Of a stretch of DNA of 64,000 nucleotides, positions 25,509-33,201 are shown in pieces. The position numbers and the translations under genes were made by a program. Under the pieces are notes generated by a model, which had not been told where the DNA came from, ran no database searches, and was given only the letters and a program-made list of their open reading frames with translations. This DNA is from Mucilaginibacter terrae (GTDB lineage: Bacteria; Bacteroidota; Bacteroidia; Sphingobacteriales; Sphingobacteriaceae): assembly GCF_031951985.1 (NCBI RefSeq), contig NZ_JAVLVU010000001.1:2914001-2978000 (forward strand), read 5' to 3'. Every line of letters begins with the position of its first letter. Position 1 is the first letter of the stretch.

Positions 25509-27773
25509 ATGATAGATCATCATTTAAAAATAGCCCAGGAGCTGGCTGTGGCTTCAAAACAAGTTACTGCTACCGTTAGCTTGTTAGACGAGGGCGCTAC
25601 CGTTCCCTTTATTTCGCGTTACCGCAAGGAGCTTACCGGCAGCCTGGATGAGGTGCAGATTACCGCCATACGCGACCGCATACAGCAGCTGCGCGACCTG
25701 GATAAACGCCGCGAAGTCATCCTTAAATCGCTTACCGATATGGGCAAGCTAACGCCCGAACTGCAACAGCAAATTGATGCTGCCGAAACCATGGTGGCAT
25801 TAGAGGATTTGTACCTGCCCTATCGCCCTAAACGTAAAACCCGTGCAACCACCGCCCGCGAAAAAGGCTTACAGCCGCTGGCCGATTTAATTTTAACCCA
25901 AAACAAAGTAGACCTAAGCACAGAGGCTGATAAATATATTGATTCTGAAAAAGGGGTGAACAGCCCCGAAGAAGCCCTTGCCGGTGCCCGCGATATTATT
26001 GCCGAAACCATAAGCGAGCATGCCGAAGTGCGTGCTAAAATGCGCGACCTGTTTATTGAAAAAGGTGAGTTTCAATCAAAAGTGGCTCCGGGCAAAGAAG
26101 AGGCCGGCATTAAGTATAAAGATTATTTCGACTGGACGGAATCGGTTAAATCGGCACCATCGCACCGTATACTGGCCATGCGCCGCGGCGAAAAGGAGGA
26201 AATACTCTACTTGGATATTCTCCCTCCGGAGGACGAAGCCATTGCCATGCTCGACCGCACTTTTGTGACTGCCAACAATTCATCGAGCGACCAAATACGC
26301 CTGGCTATTGCCGATGGTTATAAACGCCTGCTCAAACCATCTATGGAAACTGAGGCTCGCCTTATTACCAAGAAAAAGGCAGATGAAGAAGCCATTCGTG
26401 TATTTGCCGAAAATGCCCGTCAGTTACTATTGGCTGCGCCGCTTGGCCAAAAACGCGTAATGGCTATCGACCCGGGTTTCCGTACTGGCTGTAAAGTGGT
26501 TTGTTTGGATGAGCAAGGTAAACTGCTGGAGTATACGGCTGTATTTCCGCATACCGGAGCCGGACAAGCACGTGAGGCCGAAAAGACGATTCATCATTTG
26601 TTTGATACTTACAAAATAGAAGCCATTGCCATAGGCAACGGTACCGCCGGCCGCGAAACCGAAACCTTTGTACGCAACCTGAATTTATCGGGTGTAACGC
26701 TGGTAATGGTGAATGAAAGCGGTGCTTCTATCTATTCTGCATCTGAAGTGGCCCGTGATGAATTTCCGGATAAAGATGTTACCGTGCGCGGTGCCGTATC
26801 TATCGGTCGACGTTTGATGGACCCATTGGCCGAGTTGGTAAAGATCGACCCTAAATCAATAGGCGTTGGGCAGTACCAGCACGATGTTGACCAAAGTAAA
26901 CTACAAACATCGCTGGATGATACCGTTATTAGCTGTGTAAACGCCGTTGGTGTGGAATTGAATACCGCATCGAAACAGATATTGGCCTATGTATCGGGCT
27001 TAGGTCCGCAGTTGGCACAAAACATTGTAGAATATCGAAACCAAAACGGTGCTTTTAAGACCCGCGAACAATTAAAAAAAGTTCCCCGATTAGGCGAAAA
27101 AGCATTTGAACAGGCGGCAGGGTTTCTTCGCATTCAGGGATCTGAAAATCCTTTAGAAGCGAGCGGTGTTCACCCTGAAAGATATGCCTTGGTACAACAG
27201 ATGGCCAAAGACAGTAATGCCACCATCCGCGATCTGATTACCGATGATAAGCTGCGCAAAAGCATTCCACTTCAAAAATACACGTCGGATAAAGTAGGCT
27301 TGCCTACCCTGAACGATATTATGGCCGAGTTGGCCAAACCAGGCCGCGACCCGCGCGAAAAGTTTGAGGCTTTTAGCTTTACCGAGGGCGTTAATGCCAT
27401 TGGAGACCTTAAAGTAGGCATGAAACTGCCGGGTATTGTAACCAACATTACAGCGTTCGGCGCATTTGTTGATATTGGCGTTCACCAGGATGGTTTGGTG
27501 CATTTAAGCCAAATAACCAACCGCTTTATTAAAGACCCGAATGAAGTGCTGAAAGTACACCAGCATGTGGAGGTGACGGTTACCGAGGTGGATATAAACC
27601 GTAAGCGTATAGCACTTAGCATGAAGGGTGATGAAAAGGCTAATAATAGCGGTGGTGCAAACCGCAAGCCGGCTCCATCAACAGCAAATAACAACCATCA
27701 AAACCGGAACAAAAGAGAGCCGGAAACCGATATGCAAAGCAAACTGGCTGCGTTAAAGGCAAGGTTTAAATAA
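25509..27773 (+). CDS. tex: Tex family RNA-binding transcription accessory protein
   Basis: The start is set at the ATG at 25509 ('MIDHHLKIAQELAVASKQVTATVSLLDEGATVPFISRYRKELTG', 754 residues); the frame opens earlier at 25407 but that part is atypical. Order: Tex N-terminal helical region with 'PFISRYRKELTGSLDE', RNase-H-like YqgF domain from 'KRVMAIDPGFRTGCKVVCLDEQGK', helix-hairpin-helix repeats ('ILAYVSGLGPQLAQNIVEYRNQNGAFKTREQLKKV'), and a C-terminal S1 domain ('GMKLPGIVTNITAFGAFVDIGVHQDGLVHLSQI'). A basic linker rich in Asn/Lys ends the protein. It binds nucleic acid and influences transcription. Confidence 0.96.
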   Translation: MIDHHLKIAQELAVASKQVTATVSLLDEGATVPFISRYRKELTGSLDEVQITAIRDRIQQLRDLDKRREVILKSLTDMGKLTPELQQQIDAAETMVALEDLYLPYRPKRKTRATTAREKGLQPLADLILTQNKVDLSTEADKYIDSEKGVNSPEEALAGARDIIAETISEHAEVRAKMRDLFIEKGEFQSKVAPGKEEAGIKYKDYFDWTESVKSAPSHRILAMRRGEKEEILYLDILPPEDEAIAMLDRTFVTANNSSSDQIRLAIADGYKRLLKPSMETEARLITKKKADEEAIRVFAENARQLLLAAPLGQKRVMAIDPGFRTGCKVVCLDEQGKLLEYTAVFPHTGAGQAREAEKTIHHLFDTYKIEAIAIGNGTAGRETETFVRNLNLSGVTLVMVNESGASIYSASEVARDEFPDKDVTVRGAVSIGRRLMDPLAELVKIDPKSIGVGQYQHDVDQSKLQTSLDDTVISCVNAVGVELNTASKQILAYVSGLGPQLAQNIVEYRNQNGAFKTREQLKKVPRLGEKAFEQAAGFLRIQGSENPLEASGVHPERYALVQQMAKDSNATIRDLITDDKLRKSIPLQKYTSDKVGLPTLNDIMAELAKPGRDPREKFEAFSFTEGVNAIGDLKVGMKLPGIVTNITAFGAFVDIGVHQDGLVHLSQITNRFIKDPNEVLKVHQHVEVTVTEVDINRKRIALSMKGDEKANNSGGANRKPAPSTANNNHQNRNKREPETDMQSKLAALKARFK

Positions 27774-27789
27774 ACCCAAAACTATATGC

Positions 27790-27825
27790 AGAGCCCTGTT
27801 GTGTACACAGCAGGGCTCTTTTGTT
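27790..27825 (+). terminator. Rho-independent terminator of tex
   Basis: GAGCCCTG (27791-27798) pairs with CAGGGCTC (27811-27818). The inner palindrome TGTGTACACA extends the stem, and TTTTGTTTT follows. Confidence 0.88.
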
Positions 27826-27848
27826 TTATTGAGGCCGCACTACAATGA

Positions 27849-28325
27849 TTACTCTAACGTAATCTGACGTTTGATTGATTCTTCAAGAGAGATAAAGGTT
27901 TCGGTACGTGATATACCGGGCACACTTTGTATGTTCTCGTTCAGCACTTCGCGCAGGTGGTTGGTATCATGACAAACAATTTTGGCAAAAATACTCCACT
28001 CACCGGTTGTGTAGTGCAACTCAACAATCTCGTTAATTTCTTTCAGTTTTTTAACCGCTTCGTGGTATTGAGAACCTTTTTCTAAATAAATACCTAAGAA
28101 CGCAGTAACATCAAAACCCAATTTTTGCGGGTTAACTTCAAGGCTGGCACCTTTAATAACGCCCATTTCCTCCAATTTTTTCATACGTACGTGTATGGTA
28201 CCACCCGATACAATGAGGTCTTTTGCTATTTCAGTGTACGGTGTGGTTGCATTCTTCATAAGAATTGACAGAATTTGAATATCCAAATTATCAATTTCTA
28301 AATTTTGGGCTTTTCTGTGCGGCAT
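27849..28325 (-). CDS. Lrp/AsnC family transcriptional regulator
   Basis: The protein has 158 residues. The N-terminal helix-turn-helix (about residues 11-60) is 'LEIDNLDIQILSILMKNATTPYTEIAKDLIVSGGTIHVRMKKLEEMGVIKG'. The C-terminal RAM/AsnC ligand domain follows ('KLGFDVTAFLGIYLEKGS...INEIVELHYTTGEWSIFAKIVCHDTNHLREVLNENIQSVPGISRTETFISLEE'). Family members sense amino acids as octamers. It is convergent with tex and divergent from the tRNA-like RNA promoter at 28399. Confidence 0.95.
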   Translation of the reverse strand: MPHRKAQNLEIDNLDIQILSILMKNATTPYTEIAKDLIVSGGTIHVRMKKLEEMGVIKGASLEVNPQKLGFDVTAFLGIYLEKGSQYHEAVKKLKEINEIVELHYTTGEWSIFAKIVCHDTNHLREVLNENIQSVPGISRTETFISLEESIKRQITLE

Positions 28326-28398
28326 AAATTCGTATTTATATATTTATACACAAGGATAATTAAAATTTGAATAAAAATGCAAATATTTTATTGAAATA

Positions 28399-28430
28399 TT
28401 TGCAAGAAATTGGCAAGCCCCTTAACTTTG
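28399..28430 (+). promoter_or_regulatory. Promoter of the tRNA-like RNA
   Basis: TTTG (28399-28402), a 20-base spacer, then TAACTTTG (28423-28430), an exact match to the Bacteroidetes consensus. The predicted start site, about 28436, lies some 40 bases before the tRNA-like fold. No ORF follows it directly. Confidence 0.75.
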
Positions 28431-28477
28431 TATCAACCGATAAGAATAATTCTCGGCTGTTCTTTTAAAAAAAACAA

Positions 28478-28585
28478 TGTTGGGTGGTGAAATTTTGGCA
28501 GACACACCTCCTTGTCCCGGTGGCGGAGATCATAGGAAACCTTCGGGCTAACTACTCTGTGGAGGTTCGAATCCTTCCCCAACAG
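28478..28585 (+). ncRNA. tRNA-like RNA with an oversized variable arm
   Basis: The ends form a perfect 7-bp acceptor stem: TGTTGGG (28478-28484) with CCCAACA (28578-28584), discriminator G. A 3-bp D stem (GTG/CAC) closes a loop containing GG. The T arm is canonical: GGAGG TTCGAAT CCTTC (28561-28577). The anticodon arm is odd: CCTCC/GGTGG has a T-T mismatch and the loop TTGTCCC would give anticodon GUC with C at position 37. Between it and the T arm lies a 37-base variable arm (CGGAG...CTCTG, then TAG/CTA and CC-TTCG-GG). At 108 bases it is longer than a normal type II tRNA. No CCA is encoded. Confidence 0.65.
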
Positions 28586-28620
28586 CTCTTCTCATAATTT
28601 AGGTTTATAATTGGTTAGTA

Positions 28621-28657
28621 AAAGTCCCCCTGCCCATCAGGGGGCTTTGCTGTTTTT
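28621..28657 (+). terminator. Terminator-like stem-loop after the tRNA-like RNA
   Basis: AAAGTCCCCCTG (28621-28632) pairs with CAGGGGGCTTT (28638-28648) with one bulge, and a run of five T follows at 28653. It would end a transcript of about 220 bases from the promoter at 28399. Confidence 0.6.
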
Positions 28658-28780
28658 AAGGGTTTCATATTCAATTTATCCCGCATCATTTAATTTCCAT
28701 TATTATATTACATCTTATCATAAGCATCAATAGCATGGCTATTACATTGCCATGACGCGTTTATACTCTTTGCTACAAAA

Positions 28781-28810
28781 TGTATAAGTGTTGCCCACTT
28801 TTGTATAAAT
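28781..28810. promoter_or_regulatory. Candidate AraC-type direct-repeat operator
   Basis: TGTATAAGT (28781-28789) and TGTATAAAT (28802-28810) are direct repeats exactly 21 bases apart, two helical turns, as AraC-family half-sites often are. A weaker third match begins at 28760. They lie 20 bases upstream of a TAnnTTTG box (28830-28837) for the SDR gene, and an AraC regulator is encoded just downstream of that gene. Confidence 0.45.
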
Positions 28811-28861
28811 TCTGCTACCCGGCCCCCAATACCTTTGCTTCATCAATTAACAATTACAGCA

Positions 28862-29680
28862 ATGGCAAAAACAATTTTTATAACAGGCGCTTCGCGCGGA
28901 TTTGGTAAAATATGGGCAGAAGCATTTTTAAAACGTGGCGATAAAGTAGTAGCCACCGCCCGCAACACCACCTCATTAAATGATTTGGTTGAACAGTATG
29001 GCGATGCCATATTACCCCTTCAACTGGATGTAAACGACCGCGCTGCCGGTTTTGCAGCGGTAAAACAGGCTCAGCAAAAATTTGGCAGTATAGATGTGTT
29101 GATTAACAATGCCGGTTACGGCCTGTTTGGCACTATTGAGGAAACCAGCGAGCAGGAAGCCCGCGACCAGATAGAAACTAACGTATTTGGCTTATTATGG
29201 TTAACCCAAGCCGTGTTACCGGTTATGCGCCAGCAAGGTCACGGGCACATTATACAAATATCGAGCGTGCTGGGCGTAGCCACGCTGCCGGTTTTAGGGG
29301 TATATAATGCCTCGAAATTTGCGGTAGAAGGCCTGAGCGAAACCCTGGCTGCTGAAGTTGCCGGTTTTGGAATTAAGGTAACACTGGTTGAGCCTAACGG
29401 TTTCTCTACCGATTGGGCCGGTGCATCGGCCGCACAATCACAAACAATGCCGGAGTATGATGGTGTGAAAGCAGCATTTCAGGCCGGTTTAACCGATGAT
29501 TCGTTTGGTAAGCCCGAAGCTACTACCCCGGCCATACTAAAACTGGTTGACGCCGAAAACCCTCCGCTACGTTTGTTTTTAGGCAAGGTAGCCTTGCCCT
29601 GGGTTAAACAAGTGTACGCCAACCGCCTGGCCACCTGGGAAGAATGGGCCGATGTAGCCACTGCCGCCCACGGACATTAA
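28862..29680 (+). CDS. Short-chain dehydrogenase/reductase
   Basis: The ATG at 28862 gives 272 residues ('MAKTIFITGASRGFGKIWAEAFL'). The classical SDR fold is evident: 'TGASRGFGK' nucleotide motif (residues 8-16), 'NNAGYGLFG' (about 85), catalytic Ser in 'IIQISSVLG' (about 138), and 'YNASK' (Tyr/Lys, about 153-157). The preference for NADP(H) is suggested by the Arg in 'GASRG' and 'TARN'. The substrate is unknown. It ends at a terminator and is followed by an AraC regulator. Confidence 0.95.
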   Translation: MAKTIFITGASRGFGKIWAEAFLKRGDKVVATARNTTSLNDLVEQYGDAILPLQLDVNDRAAGFAAVKQAQQKFGSIDVLINNAGYGLFGTIEETSEQEARDQIETNVFGLLWLTQAVLPVMRQQGHGHIIQISSVLGVATLPVLGVYNASKFAVEGLSETLAAEVAGFGIKVTLVEPNGFSTDWAGASAAQSQTMPEYDGVKAAFQAGLTDDSFGKPEATTPAILKLVDAENPPLRLFLGKVALPWVKQVYANRLATWEEWADVATAAHGH

Positions 29681-29706
29681 GCAATAACTCATGATTTTGA
29701 TTTAAC

Positions 29707-29735
29707 AAACTGCACTGTAAACCAGTGCAGTTTTT
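29707..29735 (+). terminator. Rho-independent terminator of the SDR gene
   Basis: AAACTGCACTG (29707-29717) pairs with CAGTGCAGTTT (29723-29733), 11 perfect bp, followed by T. Confidence 0.88.
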
Positions 29736-29753
29736 ATGTTTATTTGTATAAGT

Positions 29754-30644
29754 ATGAAGCATTATAAAAACCTGGCAGATCTGCATCGCGAAAACGGTTT
29801 CCCGCCGCCAGAGAATCCGTTGTTCAGTATTTATCGTTGTAACCATGCTTGCTCTATTGGCGACCGTGAGTTTACCACCGATTTTTACATGATCGGGTTC
29901 AAGAAGCTCAAATCGGGCATTATTATGTATGGCCGCACCCGGTATGATCATGATAACGGCTCTATGTCGTTTATTAAACCGAGACAGGTTATTGAGTTTA
30001 AAAACCTGGAGTTTGATGAAGACGGATTTTTGATCTTCATCCATGAGGATTTCCTCAACGGGCATTTCCTGCATTCGGAAATTAATAAGTACGGCTTTTT
30101 TGATTACGAAACCAACGAGGCACTACATCTGTCGCCGCGCGAAGAGGAAATTATATGGGACCTGTATAACCGTATTGATGCCGAGTACCGCAATAACCCC
30201 GATGAGTACAGCCGCGACATTATACTCACGCATATTGATTCGATACTGAAATATTCGCAACGCTTTTACAAACGCCAGTTTATTAACCGGACGGAGCTAT
30301 CGGGCAAAACAGTTTCCAGGTTTAATGAAGCATTGAACATTTATTTTGCCAATGGTTATCTGCAAACCAAGGGCTTGCCCACAGTAACTTTTATGGCTGA
30401 TCAGCTCAACGTATCATCGCGTTACCTGAGCGATATGCTCAAGCAGGAAACCGGCAAAACCGCCATCGAACTGATACATATCCATCTCGTATCCGAAGCT
30501 AAAAATATGCTTAAGGTTGCCGACCAAAGTATATCAGAGATAGCTTACACTCTGGGCTTTGAAAACCTGCCTTATTTTTCGCGGTTATTTAAAAAGGAGA
30601 CGGGGTTAAGTCCTAATCAGTTTAAGAAGCAGGTGGTGAATTAA
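29754..30644 (+). CDS. AraC family transcriptional regulator
   Basis: The start at 29754 ('MKHYKNLADLHRENGFPPPENPLFSIYRC') is preferred to the ATG at 29736, which touches the preceding terminator; this gives 296 residues. The N-terminal half resembles the cupin-like sensor common in Bacteroidetes AraC proteins ('FYMIGFKKLKSGIIMYGRTRYDHDNGSMSFIKPRQVI'). The C-terminal 100 residues hold two helix-turn-helices: 'PTVTFMADQLNVSSRYLSDMLKQETGKTAIELI' and 'SISEIAYTLGFENLPYFSRLFKKETGLSPNQFKK'. It probably controls the adjacent SDR gene. Confidence 0.93.
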   Translation: MKHYKNLADLHRENGFPPPENPLFSIYRCNHACSIGDREFTTDFYMIGFKKLKSGIIMYGRTRYDHDNGSMSFIKPRQVIEFKNLEFDEDGFLIFIHEDFLNGHFLHSEINKYGFFDYETNEALHLSPREEEIIWDLYNRIDAEYRNNPDEYSRDIILTHIDSILKYSQRFYKRQFINRTELSGKTVSRFNEALNIYFANGYLQTKGLPTVTFMADQLNVSSRYLSDMLKQETGKTAIELIHIHLVSEAKNMLKVADQSISEIAYTLGFENLPYFSRLFKKETGLSPNQFKKQVVN

Positions 30645-30721
30645 TACCCTCTTTGCATTGCAGGGCTTAATATTTCAAGCTACTGTAACCTTTTGCCTTT
30701 AAAAAGTATCATATGTATAAT

Positions 30722-32014
30722 ATGAAACTACTATACATTATTGCAATCTCTATTTGTTTACCTCTTATTTCCCTGGCCCAGCACCAAAGCAACAACATTG
30801 TTTATACTACCGATATAGATAGATTTTGGACGGCGTTTGACAGTGTGCGCTCTACTAATGATAGCACAAAGCAGGTGCAGTATATGCAAAAGCTGTATGT
30901 AGACCCGTGCACAGAAGGACTTAAAGCCTTTATGCAAGCACGCGACTATGATGCTAAACTATGGGTTGAACTTATAAACAAGTATCCCAAATTTTGGCAA
31001 AGCATTAAAGCTAATACATTGCGGGTTAAGGAGCAGGTAAAGTTAATTACCAACGGTGTTCAAAATTTCAAGAAATTATATCCCGAAATGCGACCGGCTA
31101 AGATGTACTTCACCATTGGCGGCCTGCGTTCGGGCGGAACCACTACCGGTGACATGGTTTTGGTTGGAGCCGAAATAGCAACTGCCGATAAAAATACCGA
31201 TGCTTCGGAACTTAGCGACTGGCTGAAAGGCGTTTTCAAAGATCAGCAAAGCTCTAACCTGGTTGGTTTAAATATTCATGAATATGTACATACCCAGCAA
31301 AAGCCGGGAGGAAACACTGTACTTGCACAATGCATAAAAGAGGGCGCTGCAGATTTTATTGCCGAACTGGCCACAAAAACTAAGAACAACAATAATTACG
31401 CAATATATGGCCGCGAGCATGAAAAGGAATTGAAAGAAAAGTTTCGTATTGATATGTTTAGCACCGCCACGGGGCTTTGGTTGTACAATGGCTCCAGCAG
31501 CGCGCATGCTGACCTGGGTTATTACATGGGCTATGCCATTTGCAACAGCTATTATCAAAAACAGGCGAACCAAAAGCAAGCTATTAAAAGCATAATTGAG
31601 TTAGATTACAGCAATGAGCAACAGGTTGTGGATTTTGTTAATCAGTCGGGGTATTATAACGAACCTCTCAACATGCAGGAGTTGTTAGATAAGTTTGAAA
31701 AACTACAGCCATATATTGTAAGTCTTTGTCCGTCCATTAACGCCAAAAAAGATGTTTCGGCAACACTGACGGAGCTTACATTTAACTTTTCCGAACCTAT
31801 GGCTAAGAGTGTTTCCATTTCATTAGGTGAGGGAGGTAAAGAGCATTTCCCTCTAACCGGAGTAATTGGCTTTGCAGAGGATATGAAATCGCTTAAGGTT
31901 AAACTTGCCTTAAAGCCCGGAAAAACCTATGATTTTGTGGTTACAGGCCGGGGTTTTAAATCTCAAAAAGGCTATCCGTTAAAGGAGTATAAAGTTGAGT
32001 TTGAAGTACAGTAG
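30722..32014 (+). CDS. Exported zinc-protease-like protein with C-terminal Ig-like domain
   Basis: The start is at 30722 or three codons earlier at 30713. A signal peptide ('MKLLYIIAISICLPLISLAQ') is followed by a helical domain with 'NIHEYVHTQQKPGGNTVLAQCIKEGAADFIAELAT'. HExxH is expected in such proteases (DUF2268 or GldB-like); here the motif is 'HEYVH', which fits, with the downstream Glu of 'EGAADF' as a possible third ligand. The last 85 residues are a Big_5-type Ig-like domain ('LTELTFNFSEPMAKSVSISL...LKPGKTYDFVVTG.GFKS'). It acts in the periplasm or at the cell surface. Confidence 0.8.
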   Translation: MKLLYIIAISICLPLISLAQHQSNNIVYTTDIDRFWTAFDSVRSTNDSTKQVQYMQKLYVDPCTEGLKAFMQARDYDAKLWVELINKYPKFWQSIKANTLRVKEQVKLITNGVQNFKKLYPEMRPAKMYFTIGGLRSGGTTTGDMVLVGAEIATADKNTDASELSDWLKGVFKDQQSSNLVGLNIHEYVHTQQKPGGNTVLAQCIKEGAADFIAELATKTKNNNNYAIYGREHEKELKEKFRIDMFSTATGLWLYNGSSSAHADLGYYMGYAICNSYYQKQANQKQAIKSIIELDYSNEQQVVDFVNQSGYYNEPLNMQELLDKFEKLQPYIVSLCPSINAKKDVSATLTELTFNFSEPMAKSVSISLGEGGKEHFPLTGVIGFAEDMKSLKVKLALKPGKTYDFVVTGRGFKSQKGYPLKEYKVEFEVQ

Positions 32015-32057
32015 GTTTACAGCCTAAGGCTGGTCATAATACCAACCTTTCGTTTCA

Positions 32058-32182
32058 GCAGTGTCTCTCGTAGAGGACCCTGCGCTACGTTTTAGTATTT
32101 CTTAAAGAAACTAAAACGAAAGACTCTACCCAGAATAAAAATTATTTTAGTCCGGGCAGGGTCTCTCGTTAGAGGACCCTGC
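32058..32182. repeat. Two REP palindromes upstream of the transposase remnant
   Basis: Copies at 32058-32083 (one change, GCAGTG) and 32156-32182 (one extra base in the loop) are both in the same orientation. Each has the stem GCAGGGT/ACCCTGC plus CTCT/AGAG. They belong to the same family as the copies at 18.4 kb and 32.8-33.1 kb. Confidence 0.85.
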
Positions 32183-32230
32183 GATGCTTGCCGCCTGATT
32201 GTTTTGCTTAACTTTTCAATATCTTTAAGC

Positions 32231-32808
32231 ATGGCTATCCGCACACAGCATCAAATAAGCGATTCAACCTGGTTTATCACATTTACCTGTTATAATTGAC
32301 TGCCTCTATTTAACATTACCTCATCGTACGATTTGGTTTATAACTGGTTTAAAATTATCAAGGCCAAGTACAGTGTTCACACCTGCGGCATTGTTATTAT
32401 GCCTAATCATATTCATGCATTACTGCACTTGCAAAATGAAAATATAAACCTGAACAGCGTTGTAGGAAACGGAAAGCGTTTTATGGCTTACGAGATAGTG
32501 AAACGCCTCGAGTATCATCCCAGTATTTTGACGCAACTTGCCAATGCCTGCACATTACAAGAAAGAGCTAAAGGGCAACTGCACAAGGTTTTGAACCGTC
32601 TTTTGATGCGAAGCCGGTATATAATTATTCCTTTTTTCAACAAAAGTTAAATTACATACACCATAACCCTGTGAGCGGTAAGTGGAATTTATGTAATGAG
32701 TTTAGTGATTACGAGCATAGTAGTGCATCCTATTATCATGATGGAAATTTGCAACATCATGGTATTATTACGGATTATCGCGAACTTGGATGGGTTGATG
32801 CTTTTTAA
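32231..32808 (+). pseudogene. REP-associated tyrosine transposase (RAYT, Y1/HuH), inactivated
   Basis: From ATG 32231 the frame reads 'MAIRTQHQISDSTWFITFTCYN', then a TGA at 32297-32299 where the family has Trp, then continues to the HuH motif 'IVIMPNHIHALLHL' (about residues 55-68). Near 32589 one base is missing from a T run; in the next frame the protein resumes 'FEPSFDAKPVYNYSFFQQKLNYIHHNPVSGKWNLC', with the likely catalytic Tyr region, and ends at TAA 32806-32808. The repaired length would be about 192 residues. It lies within a cluster of REP palindromes, which such enzymes are thought to mobilise. Confidence 0.88.
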
Positions 32809-32834
32809 AGTTTACTTGCATGTTGTACAGCACC

Positions 32835-33120
32835 GCAGGGTCCTCTATCGAGAGACCCTGCCCGGACTATGAAAGGGATATTGAAGGACTGGATAATTAG
32901 TTAAGTAGAAAGCAGGGATAAGCATTTTGTTCCAGCAGGGTCTCTCGTAGAGGACCCTGCGCCGCGTTTCAGCATCCCCCCCAACAAACTAAAACAATAG
33001 CTTTCCGGACTAAGAATCATTGCAGCGCAGGGTCCTCTACGAGAGACCCTGCCCGGACTAAAATGCCTAATCATGTACATATATTTTTGTTTCAGCAGGG
33101 TCTCTCGTAGAGAACCCTGC
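32835..33120. repeat. Four REP palindromes downstream of the transposase remnant
   Basis: Copies at 32835-32861 (inverted), 32935-32960 (direct), 33027-33052 (inverted) and 33095-33120 (direct). The pair 32935/33027 is a REPIN: two palindromes facing each other, 66 bases apart. The tails are also conserved: GCCGCG follows direct copies and CCGGAC follows inverted ones. No ORF is supported between them. Confidence 0.88.
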
Positions 33121-33153
33121 GCCGCGTTCCGGTCTAAATAATCCCCGCAAAAC

Positions 33154-33183
33154 AAAAAACGGCGCTGTCACCAGCGCCGTTTT
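33154..33183. terminator. Bidirectional terminator after carB
   Basis: AAAACGGCGCTG (33156-33167) pairs with CAGCGCCGTTTT (33172-33183), 12 perfect bp. A/T tracts lie on both sides, so it works for minus-strand carB, which ends 19 bases away. Confidence 0.9.
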
Positions 33184-33201
33184 CTATATCAATACCAAGT
33201 C

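Noticed and set aside
28478..28585. Calling the element an ordinary tRNA-Leu
   Set aside because: The D arm resembles tRNA-Leu, but the anticodon loop does not carry a Leu anticodon, the anticodon stem has a mismatch, and the variable arm is about twice as long as normal.
32297..32299. TGA as a selenocysteine or recoded codon in the RAYT remnant
   Set aside because: There is no SECIS-like structure, the family has Trp here, and a second frameshift downstream shows decay.
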